From Rhodanobacter sp. L36 (GTDB lineage Bacteria > Pseudomonadota > Gammaproteobacteria > Xanthomonadales > Rhodanobacteraceae): 64,000 bases of DNA. The DNA lies in the NCBI RefSeq assembly GCF_009765755.1, contig NZ_LMUV01000011.1, positions 62,001 through 126,000 of the forward strand, in the 5' to 3' direction. A program made the position numbers and the translations under genes. Position 1 is the stretch's first letter, and every line of letters starts with the position of its first letter. The notes beneath the pieces were generated by a model. The model worked only from the letters and a program-made list of their open reading frames with translations, ran no database searches and was not told where the DNA came from. Of the stretch, positions 56,379 to 64,000 are shown one piece after another.

Positions 56379-57800
56379 TCAGCGCCGAAATTTGCGCACC
56401 CGCAGCCGTTGGCGGTTGCGCCACAAGTCGATCGACCAGACCAGCATCGCGGCAGCCGCGGCGACCAACGGAATAATGCTGATGGCATCCGCAGCGAACT
56501 GGCTGTCTCGCAGACCGTGTAAGCCTTGCGACAGAATCACCGCGGTGATCCAGATGGCGCGCCTGTTCATTCCGAAAATCTGACCATTGCGGCGCTGGTA
56601 TCGGCTGAACATCAGCAAGACCGACGGCACCAGCAGCACTAAGCCTGCTGCGAAAAAACCCAGCCACTGCAAGGTCAGCCCGAAGGTGCACAGAAGAGGG
56701 ACAAGGCCAAGACAAAGCCAAGGCCACTTGACCGGCAGTTCCTCACGGCGTGAATGCCAGTCGTTGAGAGGCAGCGATGCCATCACCAGCGCCCAGCAAG
56801 ATCCGGCAACAGCCACGGCCCAGAACAGGAAGATTATCGGTCCGCTGGTAAAGCGATCGGGGTAAAGACTCAGCAGCACCCCAAGCACCGCCCCCAGCAG
56901 CGCAGCCGCCAGCATCGATACCAGCCACCGGGTTGCGCCGAGAGCCAAGCGTGGCGAAGTAACACGCTTGCGATCGGCAGCGGTCAGCCAGAACCGAAGT
57001 TGCTCTGGCCGGATCGACGCCGGCCATACGCTCAAATCGTTGCCCGACATTTGCCGGACGATTCGGGCGATGCGAGCCGGCTTGGTGAAGTCGAGCCCCG
57101 AGAGCAATACCTGCGGCCAGCGAAATGGACGCATGAGCTGACTGAGGGTGTTGTCCAATGCTTTCTGCGCGGAACGTGTCTGCTTGTGGAAGCGGATGGC
57201 CAGGTCGGCACGATGCTCAGGCTGCAATTCCCAGGCAAGTTGAATTCGCCGTTTGAGCTGTTGCAGAGCGAGCGGATCATGGCCAGCGAGGACATGATCC
57301 AGGTCAAAGAATCGCAGCAACAGCGCAAGACTGGCGGCAGACATTGCCGGCTGCCGCTGGTAGAGCCGGTGCATCAGCGCCCGGCCCGCGAATGTCTTGA
57401 ATTGGAGCGACCAGAGCGCGGGATGGCTTTCCAGCCAACGTTCCATTGCGGCCGTGTCGCCGGCAGACGCCACGGCAATGGCCTGGTCGCAGAACTCGTC
57501 GACCAAGATGGCGCGAGTCGATGCGAGCGCGGAAGGCGGCTTCAGATTGGCAGGCGCGGTTTCCCTGATCTCAGTCGAGCCAAGATGCCGAACGACACCC
57601 TGTTTTATCTCTGGAGATTTCTCCTGGACTGCACGCCGTCGACAATGTTCGAGTGCCGCCTGGTAAGCCTGGTTGAGGTGTTGAAAGCCTTCCGGATCAT
57701 CATCGGGACGCGTGGTGCGCAGGCGTTGCGCATAGGCTTGCTTGATCGAACGCTCGTCGGCATCGGCAGGCAAGCCGAGTATCGCAAACGGCGACATCAA
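56379..57800 (-). CDS. J-domain-like membrane protein, partner of the HscC-type Hsp70
   Basis: The 473-residue protein starts with a J-like domain (SPFAILGLPADADERSIKQAYAQRLRTTRPDDDPEGFQHLNQAY) in which the HPD triad reads RPD (residues 31-33). The C-terminal half has several hydrophobic segments (about residues 280-450), so it is probably membrane bound. In E. coli, HscC is encoded beside the J-type proteins DjlB and DjlC, which I believe share this layout. Its ATG overlaps the hsp70 stop as ATGA. The missing histidine may be normal for this group. Confidence 0.8.
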   Translation of the reverse strand: MMSPFAILGLPADADERSIKQAYAQRLRTTRPDDDPEGFQHLNQAYQAALEHCRRRAVQEKSPEIKQGVVRHLGSTEIRETAPANLKPPSALASTRAILVDEFCDQAIAVASAGDTAAMERWLESHPALWSLQFKTFAGRALMHRLYQRQPAMSAASLALLLRFFDLDHVLAGHDPLALQQLKRRIQLAWELQPEHRADLAIRFHKQTRSAQKALDNTLSQLMRPFRWPQVLLSGLDFTKPARIARIVRQMSGNDLSVWPASIRPEQLRFWLTAADRKRVTSPRLALGATRWLVSMLAAALLGAVLGVLLSLYPDRFTSGPIIFLFWAVAVAGSCWALVMASLPLNDWHSRREELPVKWPWLCLGLVPLLCTFGLTLQWLGFFAAGLVLLVPSVLLMFSRYQRRNGQIFGMNRRAIWITAVILSQGLHGLRDSQFAADAISIIPLVAAAAAMLVWSIDLWRNRQRLRVRKFRR

Positions 57801-59485
57801 GGAGATTCCAGCGTGTTCAAGGCCAGCGACAATTCCCGTTGATGTTCACGGATGGCGAACTCGTCCTGGGTTTCGAGTACCGAGCGAAATTGCGCGATCC
57901 ATCCCTGCAGCTGTTCGCGTGCAGACAGGTGCTCCTCATACAGGCGTTCGGCGCGGGCGAGCAGCGCGAGGTTTTCCTGCTTGTTGCGCGGATGGATCTT
58001 GATCGCTTCAAGTGCAGCCAGGCGTTCACGGATCTGCTGGGGATCGAGCACGCCAGGATTCTGTTCGAGCAGCAATTCGTAGCGCTGGTTGTCCGCGTGC
58101 GCCAACGCTTCAACTTGAAGGACACCATTGATGTCATAGGTGAAACGCACAGTGACCTGGTTCTCCTGCACCGAGCGCGAGGGGTCGAGAGCCACCCGCA
58201 GCTCGCCAAGCTGGATGTTGTTTTCCACCATCGGATTTTCGCCTTGGTAGATTTCCAGCTGCATGAATTTCTGGCCCTGCTCAACCGGCGAATACGTCTT
58301 CTCGCGGCTGACCGGCACCGTGCTGTTTCGATGGATGATCGGTGCGAAGAAACCCGTCTGAAGGCCTCCCTGCGCATCCCGCCTTGCGACCTCGGTGCCC
58401 AGCGTGTAAGGGCAAACATCGGTAAGGATGATTTCGTCGAGACGCTGGTCGCGCGCCTTGAGTCCAGCGGCGACGCAAGTGCCCAGTGCAATGGCCTGAT
58501 CCGGATTGACATGGCGCAACGGCAGGCGACCGAACATCCGAGAGACCATGCGGGTAACCAGAGACATGCGGCTGGCGCCGCCAACCATGACGACCTCGTC
58601 GAGCTGATCCGGTTGCAGTTTCGCATCGCGCATGGCTCGCTCAAGCGGTGCACGCATGCGGTGTATCAGCGGCTCAGCCAATCGTTCATACCGATCCTGG
58701 TCGATATTCCAAGCGATGTGTCGATCGCCCAGCATCGCGTCAATCGTTGCGCTGCCGTTCGTGCTCAACGTGCGCTTGGCTGTCTCCATTCGCTGGCGCA
58801 GCTGACCAAGCTGCTGCGGAGAAAACGCATGGGCTGCCATCTTCATGTCACCAAGGCAGGCACTCAACAGCAGATCGAGGAAATCTTCGCCGCCGAGAAA
58901 ATTGTCGCCGGCACTGGCGTGGACTTCGATCACGCCATCGAACATTTCCAGCACCGACACGTCGAACGTGCCGCCACCAAGATCAAACACGAGGAAGCGC
59001 GAACCATCGGGCTTTTCCTGGAAGCCATAGGCGAGTGCAGCTGCGGTAGGTTCGTTGATCAGTCGTTCGACCCGGATGCCGGCCAGCTCACCTGCTGCAC
59101 GCGTGGCCCTGCGCTGTGCATCGGAAAAATACGCAGGCACACTGATCACCGCTTCGGTGATGTCCTCAGCCAGCGCCTCCCTCGCATCGGCAAGCAACGA
59201 ACGCAGCACGAGCGCAGACAATTCCTCCGGACGAAACGAATGCGCACCCAGGCGGGTTTCGCGGGAGGTACCCATCCAGCGTTTGAAGCTGGCCACACTC
59301 AGTGCCGGATGGCTGACCATCCTATCCAGCGCCGCACGTCCGACGATGACGTGTCCACCTTCATCGATGCTGACCACTGAAGGCGTCAGATAGTCGCCGA
59401 GCGCATTGGCGAAAAGGCGCTCGCCGGACTCGGCATAGCATCCGATCAACGAGTGTGTGGTGCCCAGGTCGATACCTACAATCAT
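57797..59485 (-). CDS. hscC: Hsp70-family chaperone, HscC-like
   Basis: The 562-residue protein has the Hsp70 ATPase motifs [62 protein letters not shown] and [10 protein letters not shown], and a short substrate domain ending LNTLESP, shorter than DnaK, as in HscC. It is a specialised chaperone, in E. coli linked to sigma-70 binding. It forms a two-gene operon with the J-like gene. Confidence 0.9.
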   Translation of the reverse strand: MIVGIDLGTTHSLIGCYAESGERLFANALGDYLTPSVVSIDEGGHVIVGRAALDRMVSHPALSVASFKRWMGTSRETRLGAHSFRPEELSALVLRSLLADAREALAEDITEAVISVPAYFSDAQRRATRAAGELAGIRVERLINEPTAAALAYGFQEKPDGSRFLVFDLGGGTFDVSVLEMFDGVIEVHASAGDNFLGGEDFLDLLLSACLGDMKMAAHAFSPQQLGQLRQRMETAKRTLSTNGSATIDAMLGDRHIAWNIDQDRYERLAEPLIHRMRAPLERAMRDAKLQPDQLDEVVMVGGASRMSLVTRMVSRMFGRLPLRHVNPDQAIALGTCVAAGLKARDQRLDEIILTDVCPYTLGTEVARRDAQGGLQTGFFAPIIHRNSTVPVSREKTYSPVEQGQKFMQLEIYQGENPMVENNIQLGELRVALDPSRSVQENQVTVRFTYDINGVLQVEALAHADNQRYELLLEQNPGVLDPQQIRERLAALEAIKIHPRNKQENLALLARAERLYEEHLSAREQLQGWIAQFRSVLETQDEFAIREHQRELSLALNTLESP

Positions 59486-59524
59486 TCACAACTCCCCTGA
59501 ATCATGTGATCGCCCGATGCCCGG

Positions 59525-61132
59525 TTACATGCGGAACACGCCGTAACGCTGCGGCTCGATCGGCGCATTCATCGAAGCGGAGATCGCCAGTCCGAGCACG
59601 CGCCGCGTATCGACCGGATCGATGATGCCGTCGTCCCACAGTCGCGCGCTTGCGTAGTAGGGATGGCCCTGGCGTTCGTACTGGTCGCGTATGGGCGCCT
59701 TGAAGGCTTCTTCCTCTTCGGCGCTCCAGCTTTTGCCGCTGGCTTCGATGCTGTCGCGTTTTACGGTCGCCAGCACGGAAGCGGCCTGCTCGCCGCCCAT
59801 CACGCTGATGCGCGCATTCGGCCACATCCACAGAAAACGTGCGCCATAGGCGCGGCCGCACATCGCGTAATTGCCCGCGCCGAAACTGCCACCGATCACG
59901 ACAGTGAATTTCGGTACGTGCGAACACGCCACGGCCGTCACCATTTTCGCGCCGTCTTTCGCAATGCCGGCCTGTTCGTATTTCTTGCCGACCATGAAGC
60001 CGGTGATGTTCTGCAGGAACACCAGCGGCACATTGCGCTGGTTGCACAGCTCGATGAAGTGCGCACCCTTGAGTGCGGACTCCGCGAACAGGATGCCGTT
60101 GTTGGCGACAATGCCCACCGGATAGCCATGGATATGCGCGAATCCGCAGACCAGCGTTTTGCCGTAGCGCGCCTTGAACTCGTGCAGTTCCGATCCGTCG
60201 ACGATGCGTGCGATCACTTCGCGAATGTCGAACGGTCGCCGCGTGTCCTGCGGGATCACGCCGTACAGTTCTTCCACCGCGTACTTCGGTTCGATCGGCG
60301 CACGCAAAGCGAGCGGCACGTCCTTCTTGCGGTTGAGGCTCGCCACGATGTCGCGCGCGATCGACAGCGCATGTGCATCGTTCTCCGCGAAGTGATCGGC
60401 GACACCTGAAATGGACGTATGAACGTCCGCACCACCAAGCGTTTCCGCGTCCACGACTTCGCCTGTGGCGGCTTTCACCAGCGGCGGTCCGCCGAGGAAG
60501 ATCGTGCCTTGTTCGCGAACGATGATCGTTTCGTCGCTCATCGCCGGCACGTATGCGCCACCGGCGGTGCACGAACCCATCACCACCGCGATCTGCGGAA
60601 TGTTGAGCGACGACATGCGTGCCTGGTTGTAGAAAATGCGTCCGAAGTGCTCGCGATCCGGAAAGACTTCGTCCTGCAGCGGCAGGAATGCGCCACCGGA
60701 ATCGACCAGATAAATGCACGGCAGGCGGTTTTCCAGCGCGACTTCCTGTGCGCGCAGATGCTTCTTCACCGTCATCGGAAAATAGGTGCCACCCTTCACC
60801 GTGGCATCGTTGGCGACGACAACCACTTCGATGCCGTTGACGCGACCGATGCCGGTGATCAGCCCCGCTGCCGGTGCGGCGTCGTCATACATGCCGTGCG
60901 CAGCGAGTGGAGAGAGCTCCAGAAACGGCGAGCCCGGATCGAGCAGCGCACGGATGCGCTCGCGTGGCAGCAACTTGCCGCGCGCGGTGTGTTTCTCGCG
61001 TGCTTTGGCACCACCGCCTTCGGCGCTGCGCGACAGTTCACGCTGCAGATCGTCGACCACGTTGCGCAACTGCGTCGCGCTGGCCTGGAACTCGGCGGAA
61101 CGCGGATCGACCTGGGACACGATCACACTCAT
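59525..61132 (-). CDS. Acyl-CoA carboxylase beta (carboxyltransferase) subunit, methylcrotonyl-CoA carboxylase type
   Basis: The 535-residue carboxyltransferase has [20 protein letters not shown], the oxyanion-hole glycines [16 protein letters not shown] and [15 protein letters not shown], and [13 protein letters not shown]. Length and sequence resemble MccB/GeoB-type subunits of leucine or isoprenoid breakdown; propionyl-CoA carboxylase beta is the alternative. No alpha (biotin) subunit is in the window, though it may lie elsewhere. ATG 61132 is chosen because the upstream frame is not conserved. Confidence 0.88.
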   Translation of the reverse strand: MSVIVSQVDPRSAEFQASATQLRNVVDDLQRELSRSAEGGGAKAREKHTARGKLLPRERIRALLDPGSPFLELSPLAAHGMYDDAAPAAGLITGIGRVNGIEVVVVANDATVKGGTYFPMTVKKHLRAQEVALENRLPCIYLVDSGGAFLPLQDEVFPDREHFGRIFYNQARMSSLNIPQIAVVMGSCTAGGAYVPAMSDETIIVREQGTIFLGGPPLVKAATGEVVDAETLGGADVHTSISGVADHFAENDAHALSIARDIVASLNRKKDVPLALRAPIEPKYAVEELYGVIPQDTRRPFDIREVIARIVDGSELHEFKARYGKTLVCGFAHIHGYPVGIVANNGILFAESALKGAHFIELCNQRNVPLVFLQNITGFMVGKKYEQAGIAKDGAKMVTAVACSHVPKFTVVIGGSFGAGNYAMCGRAYGARFLWMWPNARISVMGGEQAASVLATVKRDSIEASGKSWSAEEEEAFKAPIRDQYERQGHPYYASARLWDDGIIDPVDTRRVLGLAISASMNAPIEPQRYGVFRM

Positions 61133-61216
61133 TGTTTGGGCTCGCTTGCGGCATCGATCAAACCGCGATGATAGCGGTCGCTCGAGCTTGTCCAAAATCA
61201 TCCCGATCGCACAAAG

Positions 61217-61245
61217 AAAAACGGTCGCACAAGGCGACCGTTTTT
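61217..61245 (-). terminator. Rho-independent terminator after the alanine-rich lipoprotein gene
   Basis: AAAAACGGTCGC (61217-61228) and GCGACCGTTTTT (61234-61245) form a perfect 12-bp stem around ACAAG. A-run and T-run make it functional in both directions. Confidence 0.9.
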
Positions 61246-61264
61246 CCGGAAAAACCAGCGAGGA

Positions 61265-61684
61265 TTAATGTCCCTTCGCGGCATCCTTTGCTTTGTCGGC
61301 TGCATCTTTCGCATTGCTTGCAGCATCCTTGGCGGCGCTCGAAGCCTTGTCGGCTGCGTCGGCTGCATTGGAAGCGGCGGTCTTCGCCTGATCCATGGCA
61401 CCGCTTGCGGTAGACGCAGCGGCCGGGGCAGAAGCCGCAGCAGCAGCCTGCTGTGCCTGATCGGAAGCCTGGCCCGCTGCGGAAGCAGCGGTCTTGGCCT
61501 GATCGGCAGCCTGCTGGGTCGCCGTGGTCGGAGCCGTGGCAGCAGCCTGCTGCGCCTTGTCGGCAGCCTGCTGAGCGGTGTCAGCCGACTTCTGGGCGTC
61601 CTGCGCGGAATCCTGCGCGCCATTGCTGCAAGCCGCCAACAGCGCGACAAGCGCGGAGGCGAGAAGGGTACGCGTAAATTTCAT
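61265..61684 (-). CDS. Small alanine-rich lipoprotein
   Basis: The 139-residue protein has a lipoprotein signal (MKFTRTLLASALVALLAACS, lipidated C19) and then only A, D, Q, K, S, T and a few other residues, arranged in helix-forming units such as AADKAQQAA, AADQAKTAASAAG and AADKAKDAAKGH. There is no aromatic residue after the signal. It resembles LEA-like or coiled-coil spacers of the periplasm; I know no function. GGAGA precedes ATG 61684, a strong terminator follows, and an inverted repeat CGCGT-ATTAATA-ACGCG sits upstream at 61719-61735. Confidence 0.8.
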   Translation of the reverse strand: MKFTRTLLASALVALLAACSNGAQDSAQDAQKSADTAQQAADKAQQAAATAPTTATQQAADQAKTAASAAGQASDQAQQAAAAASAPAAASTASGAMDQAKTAASNAADAADKASSAAKDAASNAKDAADKAKDAAKGH

Positions 61685-61844
61685 GGTGGATCTCCTTTGC
61701 CGTGGAATGCCATTTGGCCGCGTATTAATAACGCGTTCGATGGGATTGCGCTACATCTTTATGGTCAACGATTGCGGGTATTAAAAACTGGTTTAACCCG
61801 CTGTCATCAACATACACAGGCAATTGTGCATTGACTGTCATTTT

Positions 61845-63029
61845 TCAGCCGATGCATTCAATCGCCATGGCTGTCGCTTCGCCACCACCAATGCACAAGG
61901 CAGCCACGCCGCGTTTGAGGCCACGGGCTTTCAGCGCATGCAATAGCGTTACCACCAAACGTGCGCCGCTCGCGCCGATCGGATGGCCCAATGCGCATGC
62001 GCCACCATTTACATTGAGTTTTTCATGCGCAATGCCGAGTTCTTTCATCGGTGTCATGGCGACCACGGCGAATGCCTCGTTGATTTCGAACAGATCGACA
62101 TCCGCCACTTTCCATCCAGCCTTGTCGAGCACTTTCTGGATCGCGCCGACCGGTGCAGTGGTGAACCATTCTGGTTCCTGCGAATGCGTGGCGTGAGCGA
62201 CGATACGCGCAAGCGGTTGGAGACCGCGCTTGTTTGCGTCGCCCGCAGATAACAGTACGAGCGCTGCTGCGCCATCCGAAATGCTGGAGGAGCTGGCGGC
62301 GGTGATCGTGCCGTTTTCCTTGCGGAATGCTGCCTTCAGCGTCGGGATCTTGGCGATGTCCGAACGACCCGGTTGTTCGTCGGTGTCCACGACCACATCG
62401 CCCTTGCGACCACTGACGGTGACGGGAACGATCTCGCCGGCGAAGGCACCATTTTTCTGCGCCGCCTGCGCGCGATTGACCGACTCGATCGCGAATGCGT
62501 CCTGGTCTTCGCGGGTGAAATGATATTTGTCGGCGCACAGTTCGCCGAACACTCCCATTGCCTTGCCGTCGTAGGGATTGGTCAGGCCGTCCCAAGCCAT
62601 GTGGTCAACCAATTGGCCGTCGCCGTAGCGAATGCCGGTGCGCGCATTGACCATGTGCGGCGCGTTGGTCATCGACTCCATGCCGCCGGCAATCACCACG
62701 GTGGCCGAGCCGGCCTTGATCAGATCGTGGCCGAGCATGATCGCCTTCATGCCCGAACCGCAGACCTTGTTGATGGTGGTGCAGCCGGTGCTGGTCGGCA
62801 GATCGGCGCCGAGCGACGCCTGGCGCGCGGGTGCCTGACCAAGGTTGGCCGGCAGCACGCAACCCATGATCACCTCGCTGACATCCGCCGGCGCGATGCC
62901 CGACTGCTGCAGCGCGGCGCGTATCGCCGTGGCGCCGAGCTTCGGTGACGGCACACCGGTGAAATGTCCGAGGAAGGAACCGATCGCGGTGCGCTTGGCA
63001 CCGGCAATGACAACGCTGACGTCCGACAT
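61845..63029 (-). CDS. Acetyl-CoA C-acetyltransferase (thiolase)
   Basis: The 394-residue protein has the thiolase active site INKVCGSGMKA (C90), the GHPIGASGARLVVTLLHAL histidine motif and the C-terminal CIGGGEATA cysteine. The length fits biosynthetic AtoB/PhaA-type thiolases, which condense two acetyl-CoA. GGAG precedes ATG 63029. It is transcribed alone, upstream of the lipoprotein gene. Confidence 0.92.
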   Translation of the reverse strand: MSDVSVVIAGAKRTAIGSFLGHFTGVPSPKLGATAIRAALQQSGIAPADVSEVIMGCVLPANLGQAPARQASLGADLPTSTGCTTINKVCGSGMKAIMLGHDLIKAGSATVVIAGGMESMTNAPHMVNARTGIRYGDGQLVDHMAWDGLTNPYDGKAMGVFGELCADKYHFTREDQDAFAIESVNRAQAAQKNGAFAGEIVPVTVSGRKGDVVVDTDEQPGRSDIAKIPTLKAAFRKENGTITAASSSSISDGAAALVLLSAGDANKRGLQPLARIVAHATHSQEPEWFTTAPVGAIQKVLDKAGWKVADVDLFEINEAFAVVAMTPMKELGIAHEKLNVNGGACALGHPIGASGARLVVTLLHALKARGLKRGVAALCIGGGEATAMAIECIG

Positions 63030-63248
63030 GGGTATCTCCGCAGGGGCTTCGAGGGCATGAACGCCCGATAGCAATCAAACAATTATCGCAGTTGATCGAG
63101 CGAAGCGCCAAACCGCCTCGCTCTGTATGCGAAGCGTGCACTGTTGCATGCGCGATCCCGGTTTCCTTGTGACAAGATGCGGCGCAAGGGGTTGTCGCGG
63201 CTTGGGCGAACGCGACAGCGGATTCATGGCGACACGAGGGAGCACGCA

Positions 63249-64000
63249 ATGAAGACACTTACGACACGACGCAAGCAGCGCGAGGCGTTGCTGATGTTGG
63301 GACTCGCGGTCGGCTTGACCGCCTGTGGTGGCGGCGGTTCGAGCGGTGTCCGGCCAACGCCTCCCGCGCCGGCACCGGCTCCGGCACCTGGGCCCGCTCC
63401 TGCACCGCCACCGACGCCTCCCGCCGACGCGCAACTGTCCATCACGCATGCCGACCTTGCGCATGCGCAAGGTTTTACCGGTGCGGGCGTGCTGATCGGC
63501 ATCGTCGACAGCGGCATCATGGAAAACCATCCGGCACTGGCCGGGCGCGTCACCAAGGAACTGATCTACGTCGATTCGCCGCCCAACAACACATCGATCG
63601 ACGACGTGGTTGGCCACGGTACCTGGGTGTCCGAAATTGCTGCGGGCACGTCGTTCGATGATTTCGCCGGCGGCGTCGCACCGGGCGCCAACCTGTTGTC
63701 CGCACGAATCATCAGCGACACCGAGCCGGTGGATGACGGCTCCGGACAGGGCAATCAGGTCACGGCAGCCGACGCGGATTTCTTCAGCCAGACACTCAAC
63801 CCTGCGCTGATCGCCGCAGGTGTGCAGGTGATGAACAATTCCTGGGGCGGCATCTACTGGGATACCACCAACAGCTCGATCAACCAGGCTTTCGCCGCAG
63901 CCTACGAGCCGTTCGTGCTGCAGCACGACGGCCTGGTGGTGTTTGCCGCGGGCAACGACTCGAAGAGTCAGCCGAGTGACATCGCGATGTTGCCGACGCT
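63249..64000 (+). CDS. Subtilisin-like (S8) serine protease lipoprotein (partial, runs off the right edge)
   Basis: From ATG 63249 the frame is open to the window end, giving 250 residues. A lipoprotein-like signal ends LGLAVGLTAC (C26), then a glycine and proline-rich linker (PAPAPAPGPAPAPPPTPP), then a subtilase domain with the catalytic aspartate in IGIVDSGI (D87) and histidine in VVGHGTWV (H123) and the oxyanion region MNNSWGG. The catalytic serine lies beyond the window. Such N-termini are common in S8 autotransporters, so a C-terminal beta-barrel is possible but not visible. Confidence 0.88.
   Translation, partial: MKTLTTRRKQREALLMLGLAVGLTACGGGGSSGVRPTPPAPAPAPAPGPAPAPPPTPPADAQLSITHADLAHAQGFTGAGVLIGIVDSGIMENHPALAGRVTKELIYVDSPPNNTSIDDVVGHGTWVSEIAAGTSFDDFAGGVAPGANLLSARIISDTEPVDDGSGQGNQVTAADADFFSQTLNPALIAAGVQVMNNSWGGIYWDTTNSSINQAFAAAYEPFVLQHDGLVVFAAGNDSKSQPSDIAMLPT

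Noticed and set aside
63075..63926. Minus-strand 283-codon frame opposite the S8 protease
   Set aside because: The plus strand has clear subtilase motifs; the opposite frame is its shadow.

Overview
The window is a 64 kb piece of a high-GC gammaproteobacterial chromosome, most likely from the Xanthomonadales (Lysobacterales), family Rhodanobacteraceae (Dyella, Luteibacter or Rhodanobacter type). This is an inference from the gene content: a short NAD-type isocitrate dehydrogenase, a pcnB-folK-panB-panC-panD run, phoB-phoR-ppk-ppx in one line, a large TonB-dependent receptor beside glycosidases, and an ECF41 sigma factor paired with a carboxymuconolactone decarboxylase (CMD) protein. I saw no insertion sequence, prophage, integrase or CRISPR array. 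Almost everything is core chromosome; the least ordinary part is the left end.

Layout. 1-7512: an accessory cluster cut by the left edge. A leftward operon encodes a B12-binding radical SAM enzyme, an uncharacterised nucleotidyltransferase and a zinc-ribbon methyltransferase. A divergent rightward arm encodes an HPr-kinase-like protein, a secreted peroxiredoxin and an ABC exporter. It looks like a modification-and-export system for a peptide or small molecule, but no convincing precursor is visible. 7552-16631 (minus): lpxH, a cyclophilin, ppx, ppk, phoR, phoB and an M48 protease with TPRs; a Pho-box-like sequence lies before phoB, so phosphate sensing and polyphosphate turnover appear to be linked. 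16747-18584 (plus): glutaredoxin, an AhpD-like protein and isocitrate dehydrogenase. 18635-20029 (minus): the CMD protein and the ECF41 sigma factor, each preceded by a matching candidate ECF41 promoter. 20103-23986 (minus): LpxO-like hydroxylase, PhoH-type PIN ATPase, Bcp peroxiredoxin and a GcvR-like ACT protein.

24109-31605: dapA and a short BamC-like lipoprotein, ferredoxin FdxA, tRNA-Glu(CTC), poly(A) polymerase, folK and the pantothenate genes, then queG on the minus strand. queG and nnrE diverge from a perfect 11-bp palindrome that contains both proposed start codons. 31620-37151 (plus): nnrE/D, tsaE, an AMIN-amidase-LysM cell wall hydrolase and mutL, an order common in gammaproteobacteria. 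37186-41447: a DUF1684 protein, enoyl-CoA hydratase, FKBP isomerase, a DUF1289 protein, a CoA-type NUDIX hydrolase and a mercaptopyruvate sulfurtransferase.

41514-50697: a glycan-related stretch with a GH31 glucosidase/xylosidase, a GH29 alpha-L-fucosidase with a carbohydrate-binding-like tail, and a TonB-dependent receptor divergent from the fucosidase across a 381-bp region rich in inverted repeats. An enoyl-CoA isomerase and a DUF4139 protein lie between. 50809-56347: a thioesterase coupled to uvrA, then rplU, rpmA and obgE. 56379-64000: a J-domain protein coupled to an HscC-type Hsp70, an acyl-CoA carboxylase beta subunit, an alanine-rich lipoprotein, a thiolase, and a subtilisin-family lipoprotein cut by the right edge.
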